A stretch of 64,000 nt of DNA, taken from the NCBI GenBank assembly GCA_035294125.1, contig DATGLM010000057.1:248001-312000 (forward strand), written 5' to 3'. The stretch's first letter is position 1. Each line of letters starts with the position of its first letter. The notes under the pieces were generated by a model. It made no database searches. It was given only the letters and a program-made list of their open reading frames with translations, and was not told the DNA's origin. Position numbers and translations under genes: made by a program. Shown here piece by piece: positions 51,340-59,964 of the stretch. The DNA comes from CADDYT01 sp035294125 (GTDB lineage Bacteria > Chloroflexota > Ktedonobacteria > Ktedonobacterales > Ktedonobacteraceae).

Positions 51340-53748
51340 TCACTGTGCTTTGTCGGCCTCCTGCTCCTTTGACTCCGAAGTTTGTGCTGATTGCCCTCTG
51401 GCTGCTCGTGGAATGGGTTCGCGACCGAAAGGCTGGCTGGGGCGTGGTCCGGCCTTGATAGTTGGGATAGGCCGTGTAATCGCTTCACCTACGGGCAGGC
51501 GAAGCTCCTCTCCGTGATGGAATATCTTGAGTGGTGAACCGTCGAGCACATGATACGTCGCTTCCTGCGCTCTCACCTCGACACGCAGGCGGCTGTGACG
51601 GAACAGGATGTGGAAGGCGAGCCGTTTCAGCACTTTGGGCAGGCGTGGCGCGAAGGAAAGCTCTCCTTGTTGCATGCGCATGCCGCCGAATCCGCCCACC
51701 AGTGCCGTCCAGGCCCCGGCGAGAGATGCCATGTGCACCCCGTCGCGCACATTGTGCTCCAGGTCATGCAAGTCCATAAACGCTGCTTCGGCCAGGTAGT
51801 CGTAGGCCAGATCCAACTGGCCCACCTCGGCGGCTATCACGGCCTGGCTATTTGCCGACAGGGAGGAATCACGCACAGTCAGCGGTTCGTAGTAGGCGAA
51901 GTTGCGTACTTTCTGTTCAAGAGTGAACTTGTTACTGAATAGCTGCATCGCGAGGACGAGGTCTGCCTGCTTGATAACCTGCTTGCGATAGAGGTCAAAG
52001 TATGGGAAGTGCAGGAGCAGGGGATACTCATCTTGCCGGGTATGAGCAAAGTCCCACACCGCGTGTTCGGTGAAACCCTCGTCCTGTGGAGTTACGCCAA
52101 GCCGCTCGTCATAGGGAAAGTGCATCTTCTCCGCTGCCTCACGCCAGCTTGCTATTTCATCGGCGTCCACACCAAGCGCCTGTGCCTGCTCTGGATAGCG
52201 CTCGGCGGCATTTGCTGCTGCATACATATTGTGCTGGGCCATGAGATTGGTGTAGACATTGTTGTCGTGGATGGCACTGTATTCATCGGGACCGGTGACG
52301 CCGTCGATGCGGAACTGGTTGGTAGCGATATTGAGGTAGCCGAGGGAACGCCACAGCCGTGCAGTCTCGACGAGCAGTTCGAGGCCAACCTCCTTCTCGA
52401 ACTCGACGTCACCCGTCGCTTCGACATACTGTGTGACTGCATAAGCGATATCTCCGTTGACATGGAAGGCAGCAGTACCGGCAGGCCAGTAGCCCGAACT
52501 TTCCGCTCCTCGGATGGTGCGCCAGGGAAAGGCTGCTCCACGCAGGCCAAGCTGGCGGGCGCGTTCCTTCGCCTGCGGCAAAATCAATTGTCGCCAGCGC
52601 AGAGCGTCAGCGGTGGCGCGTGGGTCGGTCATTGTCAGCACCGGTAGGACGAAGATCTCTGTGTCCCAGAAGGCGTGTCCATCGTAGCCCGGGCCTGTCA
52701 GCCCTTTGGCAGGAATAGGACGACCTTCCGCCCGCGCGCCCGCTTGCAGAACATGGAAGAGGGCAAAGCGCACTGCCTGCTGTATCTCCGGGTCACCTTC
52801 AAGCTCGACAACCGCGTGAGACCAGAAGTTGTCCAGGTAGCTCCGCTGTTCGGCGAGCAATCCCTCCCAGCCAGTCATACGGGCAGCAGAGAGCGCGGCC
52901 ATGACCTGATCGTGGATAGCGGGGCGCGAGCGCAGACTCGACCAGCCATATGCGATGAATTTGACGATTCGCAACTTCTCACCTGGCTTCAGCCTTGCGG
53001 TGATGGAGACGCGCACGACATCGGGGAGACCCTCGGCTTCGACAACCATTCCGGGCGGTCCCTCGATCTGGTGATCCATGGCCGCACCGACAAACAGGTG
53101 GCTCACTCTGGTGTGATGGACGAGAAGCCCGCGAGTACCCACTGCCTGGTGTTCTTCGCTCTCAAGCGGGGCTTCAAGGGCAGCCCCTACTCTGGGGTCC
53201 TGACTCTGGGGTGGGAGCGCCTCGTTGGCGATCAATTCCGACTGGACAACGACACGTATCGGAGCGTCGACCGGCTCGACCTCGTAGCAAATGGCCGCGA
53301 TGGCCCTCTGGGTGAATGAGACCATGCGTGTCGACGAGACTTTGATGGTGCGCCCGGTTGGGGCTCTCCAGCGCACCTTGCGACGCAGCACCCCGTTGCG
53401 CAGGTCGAGTTCTCGCTCATGTTCCTCCAGTTTCCCATAGCGAACATCGAAAGGTTCGTCGTCAACAAGCAGGCGGATAATTTTGCCATCGGTGACGTTG
53501 ATGACTGTCTGTCCGGAATCAGGGTAGGCATATCCTCCTTCTGCGTAGGGCAGAGGGCGCAGTTCGTAAACGGAGTTCAGGTAGGTGCCGGGAAGGCCAT
53601 GCGGCTCCCCCTCGTCGAGGTTGCCTCGTAGCCCGATATGTCCGTTGGAAAGGGTGAAAATGGACTCGCTCTGCGCCAGCGTATCAAGGTTGAAACTGGT
53701 CTCGCGGACGCTCCATTCTTCCGTTGGGTATTCAGATTGTTCAATCAT
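51340..53748 (-). CDS. GH65-family glycoside phosphorylase (maltose/trehalose/kojibiose phosphorylase type)
   Basis: 802 residues: N-terminal beta-sandwich (1-280), helical linker, (alpha/alpha)6 barrel (about 330-700) and a small C-terminal beta domain. The barrel has FWDTEIFVLPVLTMTDPRA and GVTGPDEYSAIHDNNVYTN, whose Glu is the general acid; RHSRLRVEV fits the C-terminal domain. Such enzymes split alpha-glucosidic disaccharides with phosphate to beta-glucose 1-phosphate. The C-terminal 35 residues are polar and extra. GAGAGAAG precedes the ATG. A beta-phosphoglucomutase gene is not seen; the HAD gene upstream is another class. Confidence 0.93.
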   Translation of the reverse strand: MIEQSEYPTEEWSVRETSFNLDTLAQSESIFTLSNGHIGLRGNLDEGEPHGLPGTYLNSVYELRPLPYAEGGYAYPDSGQTVINVTDGKIIRLLVDDEPFDVRYGKLEEHERELDLRNGVLRRKVRWRAPTGRTIKVSSTRMVSFTQRAIAAICYEVEPVDAPIRVVVQSELIANEALPPQSQDPRVGAALEAPLESEEHQAVGTRGLLVHHTRVSHLFVGAAMDHQIEGPPGMVVEAEGLPDVVRVSITARLKPGEKLRIVKFIAYGWSSLRSRPAIHDQVMAALSAARMTGWEGLLAEQRSYLDNFWSHAVVELEGDPEIQQAVRFALFHVLQAGARAEGRPIPAKGLTGPGYDGHAFWDTEIFVLPVLTMTDPRATADALRWRQLILPQAKERARQLGLRGAAFPWRTIRGAESSGYWPAGTAAFHVNGDIAYAVTQYVEATGDVEFEKEVGLELLVETARLWRSLGYLNIATNQFRIDGVTGPDEYSAIHDNNVYTNLMAQHNMYAAANAAERYPEQAQALGVDADEIASWREAAEKMHFPYDERLGVTPQDEGFTEHAVWDFAHTRQDEYPLLLHFPYFDLYRKQVIKQADLVLAMQLFSNKFTLEQKVRNFAYYEPLTVRDSSLSANSQAVIAAEVGQLDLAYDYLAEAAFMDLHDLEHNVRDGVHMASLAGAWTALVGGFGGMRMQQGELSFAPRLPKVLKRLAFHILFRHSRLRVEVRAQEATYHVLDGSPLKIFHHGEELRLPVGEAITRPIPTIKAGPRPSQPFGREPIPRAARGQSAQTSESKEQEADKAQ

Positions 53749-53925
53749 AGCACTTCTCTCACTTCATTCTGAGCAGATAGAATATCAAGGTGCGTAACCA
53801 CGCTACAGCCTGGTGCCTGTATATTTGACCTTTTCGGTTTTGATGACATACTTCCTCCGGGGAGAAGCCGGAAGGAAAGAGCAGGAACTTGATTCTCTCC
53901 GCCCTCCCGTCAGAGACGGAAGCAA

Positions 53926-54690
53926 CTAGAGCACAACATCGGCAATGGAATTGAGTATCCAGGCAGGGCGATAGGGAAAACGTTCCGCCTGCTCGCGTGA
54001 GGTCATGCCGGTGAGCACCAGGATAGTTTTCAGACCGCTCTCGATTCCCGCCACGATATCGGTATTCATGGAATCGCCGATAATCGCCGAATCCTCGGAA
54101 TGGGCGTTCAAGGTACGCAGCGCCATGCGCATCATCAGCGGATTCGGTTTGCCGATGAAGTAGGGCTTGACGTTCGTGACCGAATTGATCAATGCTGCCA
54201 CGGCCCCTGTTGCCGGGACGATGCCGCCTTCGCCCGGTCCCATCACGTCAGGATTGGTGGCAATGAAGCGCGCCCCGGCCATGACGAGGCGAATGGCGCT
54301 GGTGATGCGCGCAAAGCTATACGTCGTTGTCTCGCCCAGAACTACATATTCCGGCTCCTGATCGGTCAGAATGTAGCCGATATCGTGCAGAGCCGTCGTC
54401 AATCCAGACTCTCCGATGGCGAAAGCGGTGCCACAGGGTCGCTGTGAATTGAGGAACTGGGCAGTTGCCAGGGCAGAGGTGAATATGGCCTCAGACGGAA
54501 CTTCCAGCCCCATGCGATGCAGCCGCAGTTGCAAATCACGCGGCGTGTATTGCGAGTTATTGGTGAAAATCAAGAAAGGTATCCCCATGTCGCGCAGGCG
54601 ATGAATAAATTCTGCTGCCCCAGGAATCAGGGTATCGCCGCGCACAATTACTCCATCCATGTCGATCAAATAATTCTTAACACCTTCCAA
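53926..54690 (-). CDS. HAD-IIA phosphatase, NagD-like
   Basis: About 254 residues. Motif I YLIDMDGVIVRG (D10 nucleophile, D12), motif II FTNNSQ, and motif IV GDSMNTDIVAGIESGLKTILV. The class-IIA cap lies between motifs II and III. Members dephosphorylate nucleotides or sugar phosphates. The best start is the TTG at 54690 with AGGAG eight bases before; longer frames (to 54777) begin at an ATG without ribosome site. It lies upstream of GH65 on the same strand, 177 bases away, with an imperfect hairpin between. Confidence 0.88.
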   Translation of the reverse strand: MEGVKNYLIDMDGVIVRGDTLIPGAAEFIHRLRDMGIPFLIFTNNSQYTPRDLQLRLHRMGLEVPSEAIFTSALATAQFLNSQRPCGTAFAIGESGLTTALHDIGYILTDQEPEYVVLGETTTYSFARITSAIRLVMAGARFIATNPDVMGPGEGGIVPATGAVAALINSVTNVKPYFIGKPNPLMMRMALRTLNAHSEDSAIIGDSMNTDIVAGIESGLKTILVLTGMTSREQAERFPYRPAWILNSIADVVL

Positions 54691-54933
54691 ATGCCATGCT
54701 CCTGTTTCAAAATAGCTATTGTCTCTGATCTGTCCCGGGTCTCTTATGTTCTCTTTGCTAATAGAAGTGTAGCACATCGGGAATATTATCGACCAATTAC
54801 TCTATCCTTGCTTGAAAGCATGTTGCGGCAGTCGTAGCAGGGAGCGCTATGCTATTATGAAGGCAACGGGTTATCAACGATATTTCATATAGCTATAACA
54901 TACAGCTTATTGTATTCTTTTACAAGGAGGGGC

Positions 54934-54984
54934 AATGTCACAAACTCGGAATGGGCGGTGTCCTATATACGTCATGCATGATTG
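54934..54984 (+). CDS. Possible 16-residue leader peptide before the ECF sigma gene
   Basis: An ATG at 54934 lies two bases behind AAGGAGGGG, one of the strongest ribosome sites in the window, and opens the frame MSQTRNGRCPIYVMHD. It ends 36 bases before the sigma factor start. It could be a translated leader; the spacing of the ribosome site is short, so it may also be chance. Confidence 0.3.
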
Positions 54985-55020
54985 AACAAAGCAAAGATTT
55001 GAAATAAAGGGGTTTCAGGC

Positions 55021-55605
55021 GTGATGAAGGGAAGAATGGACATGTCTTCGGATATAAGGAGCAAGTCTATCGTCACCGCAAGTGAGGAAGAGCCGTTCGA
55101 GGCTGTATTTAAGCGCTATTATCCACTGGTCTACCAGCTCGCCTATCGTTGTGTGGGGCAGAGAGACGAGGCGGATGATATCGCTCAAGAAGTGTTTTTA
55201 CGCTTCTATCGCACACCGCCTCGCGCTACGGTCGAGGGAGAACGACGGGCATGGCTTTGCCGCGTCGCCACCAATCTCGGTCTGAATGCTATGCGTGCCA
55301 GGCAGCGCCGTGTGACTTACGAGGGAGAAGCCAGCAACGTGCCAGTCCCGGAAGAGGCGGCACAGCTTAATCCTGAACAGCAGGTAATCGCCCGCGAACA
55401 GGCAGAGTTGGTACGCACTATTTTAGCTGAGCTTCCTGAACGGCAGCAAGCATACATTGTACTGCGCAGCGCCGGTTTGAGTTACGCGGAGATCGCACAG
55501 GTAACAGGCGTCGCACCGGCATCTGTCGGCTCTTTACTGGCACGTGCTGAACGTGAATTTCGGAGGAGATATCATGAACGAACTACAGCCACAAAAGCAG
55601 AATGA
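55021..55605 (+). CDS. ECF-type RNA polymerase sigma factor
   Basis: 194 residues. Region 2 (about 25-95) has YYPLVYQLAYRCVGQRDEAD and DDIAQEVFLRFYRTPP; region 4 (about 125-185) has LPERQQAYIVLRSAGLSYAE and IAQVTGVAPASVGSLLARAE. No region 3 is present, as in ECF factors. GTG start behind AAGGGG; an ATG is the next codon. The anti-sigma gene starts 32 bases before its stop codon, so the two are translationally coupled. Confidence 0.95.
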   Translation: MMKGRMDMSSDIRSKSIVTASEEEPFEAVFKRYYPLVYQLAYRCVGQRDEADDIAQEVFLRFYRTPPRATVEGERRAWLCRVATNLGLNAMRARQRRVTYEGEASNVPVPEEAAQLNPEQQVIAREQAELVRTILAELPERQQAYIVLRSAGLSYAEIAQVTGVAPASVGSLLARAEREFRRRYHERTTATKAE

Positions 55606-56893
55606 TGCGTGTCTGGATAGAGGCTTACTGGTAAGCCTGCGTGATGGCGAATTGAGCGCCGGGGAGCGTGCGCAGGCCGAGACTCATCTGGCAAGCTGCC
55701 CTTATTGCAGTGCCGATGAACGCAGCATGCGCACGGCCAGCAAAGAAGTCTACGCTTTGCTGGCTTTCCTGGAACCGTCTCCTGCCGAGGTACCGGATAC
55801 AACCCTTGCGTTCTCAGCCTTACAGAGCAAACTAGCTGAAGATGGAGAAGAAAGACACGCAGTCAGAGCATCTTCCGCACAAAGTAAAATTCGTTCCGTG
55901 CAGAGCGGAAAGCCTGGGCGCCGCAGTCCCTGGTGGATTGCCGTTGCTGCCGTCGTGGTACTGGCTCTGGTGCTGCTGCCAAATGCGGGAGCGCTGGCCA
56001 GTGAGTTTCTCGCGTTGTTCAGCGTGCGACAATTCCAACCCGTCTCTATCAACCCACAGAGCTTCCGTAATGGCATCGGCGAGGATCTGCAAAACTTCGG
56101 GGATATCAACATCCAATCAGGTAACCTCAACAGCATCCAGCACCCGAATCAGAAGCAGATGGAACAGGACCTGGGTTTCAAACTCCTGTTGCCTGCTCAA
56201 CTGCCGCCGGGCGTGGGCCACGCGGTGCAGTTCACGCTGATTGAGAGTGCAAGCGGAACCTTCACCTTTAGCGCGGCCCAGACACGAGCCTACCTGAAAA
56301 AAACAGGGCAGGGGAACATCGCTGTCCCGCCGCAGCTTGATGGGGCTACCTACGCGATTAATCTTGCGCCGGGCGTTATCATCAACTACGGCAACAGTTG
56401 TCAGAGTAACTCACAGAGCACTTCACCTGCGCCTTCGATACTGCATGTCCAGGGATCGCAAGAGCAGTCCGCCGGTACTGGTAATCAGGGCCAGCAGAAC
56501 ACTTCCGGCTCGCCTTCGGATATCACTTCGCTGGGCTGTAGCGGTGGCACTCCATTTTATATCGTTGAAATGCCCAGTCCAGTAATCAAGGCAACCGGAA
56601 AGGCTTCTTTGAAAGACCTGCTGGATTTTGCCCTCTCGCTGCCCAAACTCTCGCCTGGAGCGCGTCTCCTGCTGCAGAGTGTCAATCTGGCGACCGGTGA
56701 GGTACCCCTGCCTATCCCGCCACAGGTGCAGGCGCAGAAAGTAAGCACACATGGTGTGACAGGAGTCATGATGACAGATTCTTCCTTGAAACTGGGGGCT
56801 GTAATCTGGCAAGCGCATGGTATCATTTATGCGGTTGCCGGTGCTACGAGTAACGGCGCGCAGCTTCTGGCAAGTGCCAATTCGCTTCAATAG
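55574..56893 (+). CDS. Membrane-anchored zinc-finger anti-sigma factor
   Basis: 439 residues. The N-terminal zinc finger has the HxxxCxxC motif H38-C42-C45 (THLASCPYCSADER) that holds ECF sigma factors. One membrane helix near 125-145 (WIAVAAVVVLALVLLP), then about 290 outer residues with a Gln/Ser/Thr-rich middle and an end (TGVMMTDSSLKLGAVIWQAH) like DUF4367-type domains. The outer part should sense a signal. I chose the ATG at 55574, five bases behind GGAGGAG; a frame to 55544 is open but unsupported. A hairpin follows the stop codon. Confidence 0.9.
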   Translation: MNELQPQKQNDACLDRGLLVSLRDGELSAGERAQAETHLASCPYCSADERSMRTASKEVYALLAFLEPSPAEVPDTTLAFSALQSKLAEDGEERHAVRASSAQSKIRSVQSGKPGRRSPWWIAVAAVVVLALVLLPNAGALASEFLALFSVRQFQPVSINPQSFRNGIGEDLQNFGDINIQSGNLNSIQHPNQKQMEQDLGFKLLLPAQLPPGVGHAVQFTLIESASGTFTFSAAQTRAYLKKTGQGNIAVPPQLDGATYAINLAPGVIINYGNSCQSNSQSTSPAPSILHVQGSQEQSAGTGNQGQQNTSGSPSDITSLGCSGGTPFYIVEMPSPVIKATGKASLKDLLDFALSLPKLSPGARLLLQSVNLATGEVPLPIPPQVQAQKVSTHGVTGVMMTDSSLKLGAVIWQAHGIIYAVAGATSNGAQLLASANSLQ

Positions 56894-56928
56894 CGTATAA
56901 CGGGCAGAGATGTTCTACGTGTGAGAAG

Positions 56929-56961
56929 TACGCGAGGTCGGGTTTAGCTCGACCTCGCGTA
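56929..56961 (+). terminator. 12-bp hairpin between anti-sigma and ABC genes
   Basis: TACGCGAGGTCG (56929-56940) and CGACCTCGCGTA (56950-56961) pair perfectly around a 9-base loop. It follows the anti-sigma stop by 35 bases and ends just before the AAAAGG ribosome site of the ABC ATPase gene. It may lower read-through or affect translation of the transporter; no T run is present. Confidence 0.55.
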
Positions 56962-56975
56962 AAAGGTTGAGCGTT

Positions 56976-57941
56976 ATGATAGCAACTATGGATAGAGTAC
57001 CGGCAATAGAGGTAGAGGGCTTGCGTAAGGTCTATCGCAGTCTTGTAGCGGTGGACAACGTGAGCTTCGTCATGCATCGAGGTGAAGCCTTTGGCTTTCT
57101 GGGGCCAAACGGTGCCGGAAAGAGCACGGTGGTGAAGATTCTGGCCGGGCTGGTTCTGCCGACCAGCGGCACGGTGCGCCTGCTTGGCCAGCCGCTGAGC
57201 AATCTTGAGATGCGGCGGCGTATCGGCTACCTGCCGGAATTGCCCAACTTTCATCGCTGGCTGAAAGCGAAGGAATTTCTGGAGTTTCACGGGCGACTCT
57301 ATGGCATGCACGGTGTGGAACTGGAGAAACGCTGTCGCGAGGTGCTGGCGCTGGTGGGACTGGATGGGCGAGAGCAGCAAAAGCTGGGCACCTTCTCGAA
57401 GGGCATGATGCAGCGCATCGGCCTGGCGCAAGCCATTCTCAACCGTCCCGATCTCGTATTGCTCGATGAGCTTGTCTCTGGCCTCGATCCTGTCGGACAG
57501 CGCGACATGCGCGATCTGCTGCGCCAGTTGAAATCGCAGGGCATGAGCATCTTCCTCAATTCACACCAGCTGGCCGATGTGGAGGCGCTCTGTGATCGTG
57601 TCGCCATCATCAACGAAGGGCGCATCCTGAAAGTCGGTGCGCCCCGCTTGCTCTTCGAAGGGTATCCTGTCTTTGCCGTGCGTGTCAATCCGGTCACTAA
57701 GGAACTGCTGCACCGGCTTGGTGCGATAGCTCTGGCGGTGCGCCAGGATGAAGATGACCCTGACATGCTCTACGTCGAAGTGCAGAAAGACGAGCAGGCG
57801 GCGGATATCGCCGAGATGGTACATGCCTGTGGCGCGCGCCTGTATGGTCTGGCCCCGCATGAACGTTCGCTGGAACAACTCTTCTTGCGTACGATTGATG
57901 CATCTCGTCGCCCCATTCCTGTTGAAGCTCACCAGTCATGA
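56976..57941 (+). CDS. ABC transporter ATP-binding protein
   Basis: 321 residues. Walker A GPNGAGKST, signature FSKGMMQRIGLAQAILN, Walker B LVLLDELVSGLDPVG, and the H-loop SHQLADVE. The final 90 residues form the usual helper domain of ABC-2-type exporters. ATG at 56976 behind AAAAGG. The permease follows after 21 bases, so these form a complete exporter (probably as dimer of both). Its substrate is unknown; the sigma/anti-sigma pair upstream may regulate it. Confidence 0.94.
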   Translation: MIATMDRVPAIEVEGLRKVYRSLVAVDNVSFVMHRGEAFGFLGPNGAGKSTVVKILAGLVLPTSGTVRLLGQPLSNLEMRRRIGYLPELPNFHRWLKAKEFLEFHGRLYGMHGVELEKRCREVLALVGLDGREQQKLGTFSKGMMQRIGLAQAILNRPDLVLLDELVSGLDPVGQRDMRDLLRQLKSQGMSIFLNSHQLADVEALCDRVAIINEGRILKVGAPRLLFEGYPVFAVRVNPVTKELLHRLGAIALAVRQDEDDPDMLYVEVQKDEQAADIAEMVHACGARLYGLAPHERSLEQLFLRTIDASRRPIPVEAHQS

Positions 57942-57962
57942 TAGTAGCAGGAGAAATCTGCA

Positions 57963-58838
57963 ATGGGACTGTTATTAATCACTCGCTTCACCTTGTTGGA
58001 GGCTGTGCGCCGCCGCCTCTTCCTGGCAGTCATGATCTTGAGTATCCTGATCATAGTTGCCTTTGCTATGCTGCTCAATCTCGTCATCAATGCCTCCTTG
58101 CAAGGCAATAACGGGCAGACGAGCACGCAAATCCTGTTGCTGAGTGGCGGCGTCGTTATGACTGTGCTGACATTGTGGATGCTCTATCTGCTCTGTAGCA
58201 CGCTGACCATTGTCTTCACCGCGAATATGATTTCCGGTGAAGTCGAGGCAGGAACCTTCGCCGTCATCGTGCCGAAACCGCTGAGGCGCGTTGAAATCGT
58301 GCTCGGCAAATGGTTGGGGTATGCCATTATCGTGTGTCTCTATACCGCGCTGATGTTTTTCGCTTTTCTCGTCGTGCTCTACTGGCAAACCGGCTACTGG
58401 CCTCCATACGCCCCCTATGCGCTGGGCCTGCTGGAGCTTGCTATGCTGGTGCTGCTGGCGATTACTACTCTGTGTAGCTCGCTCGTTCCCACCATTGTCA
58501 CCGGGGCAATCGCCCTGATGCTCTTCATCGGCGCGCCGACTGCCAGCGTTGTGCGCTTTATCGTGCAGGTCGTCAATCCTGCTGCCTTGCAGTCGATACA
58601 GAATGTTGTCACCGTCATTAACCTCATTATCCCAACCGATGCCCTCTGGCACGGTGCTTCGTACTACCTGTTGCCTCCCTCGGCAGATTTCGCCGTACTG
58701 GGATTATCTGCGCAGAGCTTCGATACCCCCTTCACCTCTTCAGAGCAAATAGCGCCAGCACTCCTCATCTGGGCCGTGCTCTATTGTATCGTTTTGCCGA
58801 TCTTTGCCGCTCTGCGTTTCCAGCGCCGCGATCTCTAG
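57963..58838 (+). CDS. ABC-2 type transporter permease
   Basis: 291 residues with six membrane segments: near 20-40, 60-82, 110-135, 143-165, 170-195, and the last at 263-283. The stretch MISGEVEAGTFAVIVPKPLRR between segments 2 and 3 is typical for ABC-2 permeases of this type (elbow helix to coupling part). AGGAGAAATC before the ATG. Partner of the upstream ATPase. Confidence 0.92.
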   Translation: MGLLLITRFTLLEAVRRRLFLAVMILSILIIVAFAMLLNLVINASLQGNNGQTSTQILLLSGGVVMTVLTLWMLYLLCSTLTIVFTANMISGEVEAGTFAVIVPKPLRRVEIVLGKWLGYAIIVCLYTALMFFAFLVVLYWQTGYWPPYAPYALGLLELAMLVLLAITTLCSSLVPTIVTGAIALMLFIGAPTASVVRFIVQVVNPAALQSIQNVVTVINLIIPTDALWHGASYYLLPPSADFAVLGLSAQSFDTPFTSSEQIAPALLIWAVLYCIVLPIFAALRFQRRDL

Positions 58839-58968
58839 GCCTGATTCTTAAGAAAGAAATTGTGCGGCTTATCGAGAAAGATGATACAATGGCTGAGGGT
58901 GGTGAAAACCATCCTCACACTTGTTGTATTTTACCAATTAAAAAGATGGTCACGAAAGGGGAGGCAGT

Positions 58969-59775
58969 ATGCCAAAAGTCCAGGCAAATGGGATCACTAT
59001 GAACTATGACCAGCAGGGAACAGGTGAGCCACTCATTCTGATCCCATATCTGGCGGCTGATTACGCCTGTTACGCTTTTCAGGTCGCCGAGTATGCGAAG
59101 CACTTCACCTGTATTTCTGTAGACCTGCGTGGGGCAGGTGAAACTGACAAACCCGATGGCCCCTATTCGACCGAACTCTTTGCCGATGATGTCGCGGCGT
59201 TTATGCAGGCGCTGGATATCTCACAGGCTCACGTGTCCGGCCTATCGCTGGGTGCAGCCACCGGCATATGGCTGGCGGCAAAGTATCCGGAGCGAGTCAA
59301 GTCGTTATCCCTTCACAGCGCCTGGCACAAAACTGATCCTTTTCTCAAGAGTGCTGTGGAGAGCTGGCAGATAATGGCACAGGGTCAGAACAGCGTGCCA
59401 GAGATGGTCATTAGCGGTATTTTCCTCTGGTGCTTTACCCCTGAACTCTATGCCGCCAGACCCGATTACATCGATTCATTGGCCGCTTTCGTCAGGAGCA
59501 GGCCGACCCAGCCGCTGGACGCATTTATGAGGCAGTCCAATGCCGTAATTGCGCACGACGCGGCAGCTCAACTCAGCAAAATTCAGGCACCAACGCAAGT
59601 TACCTTTGGCCGCTACGATATGGTCACCTCAACTCGCTTCGCCGAACCGATGCAGCAAAACATTGCCAATACCGAACTGGTGATTTTTGAAGGATGCGCC
59701 CACGCTCCTATCTATGAGAAAGTAGATGAGTTTAACCAGACGACCCTGGCCTTCCTGCAACGGCATGCCGGGTAG
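58969..59775 (+). CDS. Alpha/beta-fold hydrolase
   Basis: 268 residues. The nucleophile is the Ser in VSGLSLGAATG (GxSxG), the catalytic His in EGCAHAPIYEK, and the Asp probably in TFGRYDMVTS. The plan resembles 3-oxoadipate enol-lactonase-like hydrolases (TMNYDQQGTGEPLILI, DLRGAGETDKPDGPYS). The substrate is open. GGGGAGG four bases before the ATG. It stands alone, followed by a REP-like element. Confidence 0.9.
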   Translation: MPKVQANGITMNYDQQGTGEPLILIPYLAADYACYAFQVAEYAKHFTCISVDLRGAGETDKPDGPYSTELFADDVAAFMQALDISQAHVSGLSLGAATGIWLAAKYPERVKSLSLHSAWHKTDPFLKSAVESWQIMAQGQNSVPEMVISGIFLWCFTPELYAARPDYIDSLAAFVRSRPTQPLDAFMRQSNAVIAHDAAAQLSKIQAPTQVTFGRYDMVTSTRFAEPMQQNIANTELVIFEGCAHAPIYEKVDEFNQTTLAFLQRHAG

Positions 59776-59818
59776 GTTCGGAGGCTGCCAGAGGTGTGAT
59801 ATAAGAAGCTGATCCAAA

Positions 59819-59906
59819 CATATCATTCTGAGCGTGGCGAAGAATTACAGGCGATCAACCGATCAACCAGACTCATGAGAGTCTCTTCACCGCACCCAGA
59901 ATAAAT
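59819..59906. repeat. REP-like element (copy 3)
   Basis: CATATCATTCTGAGCGTGG (59819 on) and an imperfect inverse around TCTCTTCACCGCACCCAGAA (59882 on) flank a loop with GATCAACCAG, which is also in the loop of copy 1 (near 21911). It lies between the alpha/beta hydrolase and the radical SAM gene. Confidence 0.6.
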
Positions 59907-59964
59907 TGCGCAGCAAAGCGAGCAGGCATCCAGTCTCGCCGGGCGAGAAATGGCCCGAGAAGCG

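Noticed and set aside
51279..51488. N-terminal 70-residue extension of the amidohydrolase
   Set aside because: It would overlap the GH65 end, begins without a ribosome site, and the family starts at the IEEHF strand.
51340..54690. HAD gene as the beta-phosphoglucomutase that usually partners GH65
   Set aside because: Its motifs and cap position are those of class IIA (NagD-like), not the class I mutase; the distance and hairpin also speak against a joint operon.
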